From Thuidium tamariscinum (taxonomy: Eukaryota; Streptophyta; Bryopsida; Hypnales; Thuidiaceae), in assembly GCA_947034885.2 (NCBI GenBank), contig OX344750.2:40100821-40164820 (forward strand): 64,000 bases of DNA, written 5' to 3'. Under the pieces are notes generated by a model that saw only the letters and a list, made by a program, of their open reading frames with translations, was not told where the DNA came from and did not search any database. The position numbers and the translations under genes were made by a program. Each line of letters opens with the position of its first letter. The first letter of the stretch is position 1. Positions 57,955 to 64,000 of this stretch are shown here, piece after piece.

Positions 57955-58879
57955 CCCCTAAAGGACCAAATTGCGTTTTTTGGCAACATAGCGATTTTGG
58001 GCAACTCACTACGGGTGGAGTTTTTATTTTTTTTCTTTGAAATTTTCACACAACATGTGTCCAAGGAGTATCTTGAAGGCCCAACAATTTTCATAACTTT
58101 TAACTACATGGTCAAAAAGTTATTGCATGATATGTAATTTTCATTGGTCGGCGGGTAGCCCAAAATTTTCTTATAAAAACATTTTTTCTTAAATTTGAAA
58201 TTTGAAATTGGTTTTCTAGATGTATATATATGCAGAAAGTTTTGAATCATTCCATTTTGATTTATGAGATGAAAGTTATGAAGAGATTTAGTTTGCGGGC
58301 AATTATGGATTCTCTACTCTAAAATAACCTTTGGAAGCCTTTACTTTACTCAATTTTAAATATTTTTGAAAAAAAATTAAAATTTTGGATGTTGATTGTT
58401 TGTCACAACATTTCAACCATTGGGATTGGCATTTTTTTGATTCTATAATAAAATTTTAGCAATTTAGTACTTTGAATCACTCTCTACTTCTTTCTACTTA
58501 TTAATTTTTTCCTATATGTTGTACAATTCCAAATGATGCAAAATTTTTTGAGCATATAGCCAACTTGCCGTGAAGAATGAATCCAAAGAAGCACCACTAT
58601 TTTAGACATTTTTTCATAGAAATGTGACCTTGTGAAGTGCAGCTGCCCGCTTTTTTGCAGGGACAAAAAAAGGTTTTTTGTCAATTCAAGTGCTAAAATC
58701 TTGCAATCTATGCGGTGAAAAATTCTGAAATTTTTTCCACATCTTCTTACACAAGTTTACTATAAGATCTTATGGTTTCATGTGTCTAAAAATGTGTTTT
58801 TTCAAAAATTTGGTGCTTGAAGTAGAAATGGCAGTTTTGGTGTGTTTTTGGTGAAGACATAGTCTCTGACCTTTAGGGG
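57955..58879. mobile_element. TTAA-flanked element with CCCCTAAAGG ends
   Basis: TTAA at 57951-57954 and 58880-58883 flanks perfect 10 bp inverted ends CCCCTAAAGG and CCTTTAGGGG. TTAA target specificity and a CCC-start resemble piggyBac elements, though Kolobok also uses TTAA. At 925 bp without a transposase it would be non-autonomous. Inverted repeats are short, so chance association cannot be fully excluded. Confidence 0.65.
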
Positions 58880-58883
58880 TTAA

Positions 58884-59580
58884 GTAGCTCTACCAACAAA
58901 AATAAAATAAAATTGCATCCATCCTAATATTTCTAAAATAAATTGAAATGTAAATTTCTAAAAAAACAATTTCTACACTCACAAGTCTATTGTAGTCAAT
59001 ATTTTCTCCATTATTGTCACCTAGTGTCTACTAGGAAAGCTTCTTTAAATGTTTAATCATTGTAGATATTTTATTTAAGACAATTTCATATGTGATTAGC
59101 TTATGTATCTAATTCTCCTAAGTTTTCACATCAAAAAACAAAGCATTTTGAACTTTCTTTGTGTAATTACCTTTCATTCTCTAAATAAATTCAATCAATT
59201 TTTTCATATTTGTTCCAAATATTTTTTCACTTTATATTGTAAATAGAAATTTCCTTGAATTTTGATAAATTCTTTCATACAATTCAATTGTCATTATTCT
59301 TTTTCATTTTCACTTATCTATAATATTCTAACTATTAGTTCTTCCAATAATTGTTTCAAAATAATTGACTTGAAGTCCCATAGATATGAAATATGAACTT
59401 AGACACTTCCATCATCATCAAATGCACTTTGAGTACATGTATAAGTTGGACAATATAATATTTTCAAAAAATATCTTCTGGACTTGTGTAACTTTAGTAG
59501 AGGTCTTAGCATGCCAATTTTCAAATCAAAATTTGCATTATTTGACTCAATTTTCAATATATTTGAAAAATACTATAAGG
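58884..59580. other. AT-rich intergenic DNA, nothing recognised
   Basis: Only short unsupported open frames. Confidence 0.45.
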
Positions 59581-60090
59581 GTGATTGCAAGAAACACTTG
59601 TCCTATTCTTTGTCCCCTTGTCCCCATGCAAGTGGTTTTTGGGTCATAACTTTTGCGTCATGACTTTGATGGTCATGAAATTTGGACACAAGGTAGATGA
59701 CAAAGTTCTTGGAAGGCCATAATTTTTTGAAATTTAAAAAAAAAGATTTACTATTTTTAACCTACCCCCGATTGGATGTCTACCTTGGCCATTTTGGGGG
59801 TTTTTAGTACTATTTGAGACCCAAAAATGCGAATTGGAAGCCACAAGTTGGATATGTTCGAGGTCTAGGAACACTACAACGACTGACGATGAGTTTTGGT
59901 GGAAAAAACACCACATGAGTACCGTACTTGGGCTCAAAGTGGCTATCCTTACTGCACCGTTTCCAAAGAGGGAAAAAAATATTTTTTGGAAATATTTTCA
60001 GGATTGCAAAGTGCCTCTTCTATTGCAAAATGGCTTTTTTTCTCGGATTTTTTTGAATTTTTTTTGAATTATTAAAAATCAAAACGTGGC
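59581..60090. repeat. 5' fragment of the GGGTGATTGC-ended element family
   Basis: It begins gggtgattgcaagaaacact, identical to the end at 27685, and follows the same landmark order (ttggatgtctaccttggcc, tttttagtactattt) for about 400 bp. There is no right end. Confidence 0.75.
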
Positions 60091-60129
60091 GGGGTCTCTT
60101 TTTCACCTATTTTCTGCTCCCTGTCTCCT

Positions 60130-60390
60130 GCATAGGGCTGCGCTGTGCTTTGTAGTACTGCATAGCATTGCATAGCATTGCATAGTATCAATATGACGGC
60201 CCCCATCTGTACCGCATTAATTGCTTGTCATACACACGTGGCATTTTCCGTTATTGGCAGTTCAACTGCTATTGCTTTCTTCATGAACTCAGCGCCGCCA
60301 TTCCAATCGAGCTTAGTTGAGTTAGCAATGTTTCTGAAAACATGACATGGGGTGTGGATTTGTTGCGTAGGGTTCCCTCTCAATTTCGGG
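60130..60390. other. Upstream of transposase-like gene, with GCATAGCATT microsatellite
   Basis: 60155-60187 holds gcatagcatt repeated about three times. GC content rises towards the transposase-like gene. The region may include its promoter, but no element terminus was identified. Confidence 0.4.
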
Positions 60391-60391
60391 T

Positions 60392-63300
60392 ATGATGGAA
60401 GAAAATAGACGTCGGCCGCGGCGACCTGGTCCTACGACGCGACAGGTGGTGGAACTAGCTGCGACTGAGGAGCGGCGTCGACGTTGGAGAGAAAAGCAGC
60501 AGCGTTATCGAGCACGCCGGCGAGAGACGGAAGGTGATGTACGCTAGCAGGCTGATGGGGACGGTAGTGGGAGATCAGCGGCAACGTTGAAGAGAAGGGC
60601 CGCGGAGTTCTCAAGAGACCTCATCTAGCATTTGGAGCGCCTACCAGACGACGAGATCAGGGTTGCAGTACTTGACATTGTCTTCAAAAATGAGGCCGTT
60701 CGAATGCTTATGCCGGATTACTACCCTTCTCCGGAGGATGCACGGGCGCAGCGGGACATTTTGCAACAACATTCGCCTTGACTTGCAGGCCATGAAAGTT
60801 CCCCACTGCAGCGACATGCTTGCGCGAAAGCGAGCAATCCTGGAGGCTGTGGTTTCAGACATGGAGATTGACTGCAGTCGCTTCCCACGCATTTTGGGAA
60901 CTCGGAGGCAGAACCTTGTCCAGGCGATGCAGAGGAATGAGGAGGCTGTCACAAAAACATCCACGCGTTTTAAAGTACCTGGGCGGAAGAAACGTGAAGG
61001 AGGCATTCCCGAGGACGTTCGAGAAGCTGTCTTGTGCTGGTGGACAGAAGAAACAAGGGTCTCACCAGACCGCAAACAAATTCGCAAGAAGCGACTTGGA
61101 CACCGTCTCTACGACAGGCATGCAACACATCTTCTTCTTGAAAGTCAGGCAATGGTCTCTCCCCTTCTTGTCCATAGTCTTCCTTTCTATTCACGGCAAA
61201 GACCGTAGTGGAATGTCAATCTATTGTCTTATCTGTGTACCCTGGTACTATAGGCTTCTAGGCTGCATTCCACTTTATTTCTTGCTCTGCATTTCCGGTT
61301 TCATCCTACAAATCCGCTTAATGCAGCCTTAATTCGCATAGACAGACAAATGACTTCCTTAGAAGAAAGTCTGTCATATCTAGTTACCTCAAGTGTGCAA
61401 TGCATAATATAGCATTGTTTGAGTACTTCTCTAGATTGCAATAAGAAGTGTGTTTCAAGCCCGCAACGTCATGAGAGACCTTGCCACGAATTTTGCCAGA
61501 AACACCTCCTCATAGTACTGACCTTGTCCTCATCCGCCATTATGAAAGACCCATCAGTGACATTGACTTACGCATATTACAGTTCTAGTACCCACTTGAA
61601 TCCTCTAGGTCCTGTGGTGCCTCCGAATACTGTATAGGAACCTCTTACGGGTCCTTTATAGTGGCCAATCCCTCCATAACTCACATCCACTACAACTTAG
61701 TACTCAGGTTCAATACTACGTCTGTATAGTCCCTTCCAAGTCTGAAACATTCTCTTACTCATGAATTGCTTCCTGTCACTAGGACAGCCTTCCTATGATT
61801 GTTGCTAGCATGGCCACTGTGAAAGATGCTTTTCTAAGTACGTCCAATACTCAACATAGTGCTTCTACGTTGGTCGCATGGTTGGCTGTAAACGTTGGGA
61901 CTACTTCGGAGTACTTAGGAATTCTCATTTTGCGTTATCCTTGACACGGAAGATGCAAACAAGTCCTGTGATGTCCTTTTGTGGTCCCACCCAGTCTTGA
62001 CACTACTGCATGGCACACGGGAGTCATACTTCTCTCCACCACCGACGGCCGTGTAATGTGTAGTATTGCTTGTATAGTACTATTTGCCGTCCTGTGGTAT
62101 TACAGCTGCATCGGAGTCACTATCCTCAGAGCACATCCATCTTCTAGGTGGTCAATAGTAGTCTTCTAGTGATGCTTTTAGTAAGAATAGTACTACATAG
62201 TACTATGTCCATGTACTATTCACCACTCATAGTGTTCACTGTATGCACTGTAGGGACTTTGACTAGCGATGCACACTCTGTTTCTGAATAATGGGGTTAC
62301 TTGCGCAGGTGGATCTCTACAAGCGGTTCAAAGATGCTCATCCTCAGTGTCCGATCATGCTACGCTCCTTCATCAAGTTACGTCCTTTCTTCATTGTCAA
62401 GTGCAAAGAGCGGAATGTTTGTTGTTGTAAGAATCACATCCAAGTGCTCTTCCTTCTTGAGGCTCTCAATGCTTTCCGTGACCTTGGAACAGGGGCACAC
62501 ACCTTATTCCACTGCATTTGCCACTGTAGCGTCTGTGGTTCAAACGCTGAAGCCATATGTCATGTCGGTGGTAGCCGCTTTTTGGGTGTGACCTCTCTGT
62601 GGTTATCAATTGTTTGTGACAAGCCGGAAGATGCAGAGTTCCACCATCTCAGGTACTGTCGTAGATCCTACCCACTGTGAGAACTGAGAACGTCAACTGG
62701 CAGCTGCTGCTTTCAGTCCCCCGTGTTCCTACTACAATTCATTACTATTTCACTTCACTTTCTTGTGGTCCTCAACAACACTTACTTATTCTTCCCATTC
62801 ACTTCTTTGACGTCCATGTCTTGTTTGACTTCATCAGGTGCTTGACAGGAACGTGTAATGTATGTGGAGTACAAAAATTTCCACTGTGCCCACAGGAAAG
62901 AGTTGAAGGACCAGGTCGCACCATTAAGTGGAAGAAATTTCAATATGAAACATACCAAGTCGGCGACAGCACCTCGACAATGAAACGCATTACGGAAGTT
63001 ACATTGACTACATCTTTCACAGAGTTCATGGAGTTCTTCAAGCCTACCTTGCAGCGCTTCGTTTTCCACAACTTCTGTGCTCGTTGGCAGAGTGAACAAG
63101 CGAAACTAGCTAAGGAATCTTTGCCAAGAACTGCCATTCTGACGCATATTGATTTTGTAGAAAATTATACTTTCCAGGTCCAGAACGAAATCCAATCCAT
63201 GTATTACCATTCCACGCAGATAATGATTATGGTCCAGGTCGTGTACTGGGTGCAAATGCTGGACGACGGTGACAATGGAAGACCAGAACTCATTCGGGAA

Positions 63301-63900
63301 ACCCATTACTGGATATCTGATGACAAGGAGCACGACACCCTTTTCGTGCAACACTGTCTGATGCAGCATTGGCACTAGCTTCAGTCCAATGGTTGCACGC
63401 CGACACCCACATTGTCTTCAGTGACGGATGCTCGGCACAATTTAAAGGTGCACAATCATTGTATTTTGTTTCCAGGTATGGCACTGTTCTTTGTTTCCAC
63501 TGCAGAAAGGTGTTGTGGTGAGAGGCTTCCCATGCTTCGATCTTTGAAAATAGAGCACATACAAATGGATCAGTGTTGCTGCAATCTACACACCTGCAGC
63601 TCCTCTGTTGGCGTCACACACTGACTATACACAGGGACTGCTGACCTCCATTACTCGCACTACGTCGGCTATAGGTACCCGTCTTTAACAGGAGGATGCA
63701 AAATGATGTGGAATTTCTTTGGGTCCGGCCATAGTAAAGGCGAGTGGGACGGAGCTGGTGCGGTCGTGAAGAGGGCGCTTTGATCTGAGCAGCTTTTGAA
63801 TCCAAACCGACCACTCAGGGATGCGCGAGATTGTGTCACTTTTTTGGACACAACTATGGTCGGACAAGTTCCCGCCCGCAATGGAAAAATTCGGTGAGCT
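60392..63900 (+). pseudogene. Decayed DDE transposase-like gene
   Basis: Pieces in order: an Arg-rich start from ATG 60392 (MMEENRRRPRRPGPTTRQVV); a helical piece with LPDDEIRVAVLDIVFKNEAV near 60640, broken by TAG and TGA; from about 60810 in another frame DMLARKRAILEAVVSDMEID through RVSPDRKQIRKKRLG to THLLLESQ (61148); a possible 1160 bp GC-AG intron; from 62309 VDLYKRFKDAHP, KLRPFFIVKCKERNVCCC and HHLR; intron 62653-62837; CNVCGVQKFPLC, then HIDFVENYTFQVQNEIQSMY near 63150; a frameshift near 63355; VFSDGCSAQFKGA; another intron; and WNFFGSGHSKGEWDGAGAVV, with TGA at 63780. The D (DFVENY), D (SDGC) and E (KGEWDG) spacing suggests a DDE/RNase H nuclease of an unclassified eukaryotic transposon family. 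Stops and shifts make it a pseudogene. Ends of the element are not found. Confidence 0.8.
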
Positions 63901-64000
63901 CGTAACCCCACAGCAACGTTCATAAGATTGTGGTTCAGTCGAAGCTGCCCAAGTTACAAATGTTCTTCTTCATTGCTTGAATCCTTATTGATTGTGTCAT

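Noticed and set aside
1-64000. tRNA, rRNA or LTR retrotransposons
   Set aside because: I found no cloverleaf with conserved A and B boxes, no rRNA sequence and no reverse transcriptase or paired LTRs by reading. A covariance-model and protein-profile search would be decisive.

Overview
The window is nuclear DNA of a land plant. Spliceosomal GT-AG introns, a nuclear gene for a mitochondrial-type CcmH, a plant-type mitochondrial bL27 exon, plant-length alpha-COP, and short AAACCCTA (telobox-like) motifs all point that way. The DDE transposase-like pseudogene at the right end is of a kind I associate with streptophyte algae and bryophytes, so a bryophyte or another seed-free plant is my guess. 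The species cannot be read from the sequence. Genes sit in islands of balanced composition separated by very AT-rich, transposon-filled DNA.

Layout. 0-0.23 kb: 3' end of a mitochondrial ADP/ATP carrier gene (+). 1.5-2.9 kb: three-exon gene for a small VOC/glyoxalase-fold protein (-), with a tandem duplication over its first donor site. 4.1-6.45 kb: a fragment of a mitochondrial ribosomal protein bL27 gene (-) broken by nested TA-targeting elements. 6.45-12.2 kb: AT-rich DNA with a 1.7 kb CACTA-type element. 12.9-13.7 kb: complete three-exon CcmH gene (-). 14.4-14.8 kb: a second, uninterrupted bL27 fragment, which serves as an empty-site control for the first. 15-19.7 kb: repeats, including a 271 bp hairpin MITE. 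19.7-25.3 kb: giant fold-back element A. 26-32.7 kb: more repeats. 33.2-38.8 kb: complete nine-exon gene for coatomer subunit alpha (+). 39.5-40.1 kb: two-exon gene for a secreted histidine-rich protein (+). 40.2-45.7 kb: dense MITE nest. 45.8-51.1 kb: giant fold-back element B, in the opposite orientation to A. 51.3-55.4 kb: complete eleven-exon adenosine-deaminase-like (MAPDA) gene (-). 55.8-60.1 kb: further MITEs and AT-rich DNA. 60.4-63.9 kb: decayed DDE transposase-like gene.

The exon models were checked by reading-frame arithmetic: alpha-COP 3645 nt (1214 aa), MAPDA 1110 nt (369 aa), CcmH 483 nt (160 aa), VOC 357 nt (118 aa), histidine-rich protein 369 nt (122 aa). All five are divisible by three and follow family alignment across every junction. 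The host genes are unrelated housekeeping functions (vesicle coat, nucleotide clean-up, cytochrome c maturation, metabolite enzyme fold, ATP exchange) and do not form a pathway.

The most unusual content is the repeat fraction. There are at least eight short inverted-repeat families, many with readable target-site duplications and several with empty sites inside this same window. Two of them share an identical subterminal core but have different ends. Two giant fold-back elements with about 2.5 kb arms act as insertion targets for the others. The small secreted histidine-rich protein is the most interesting host gene.
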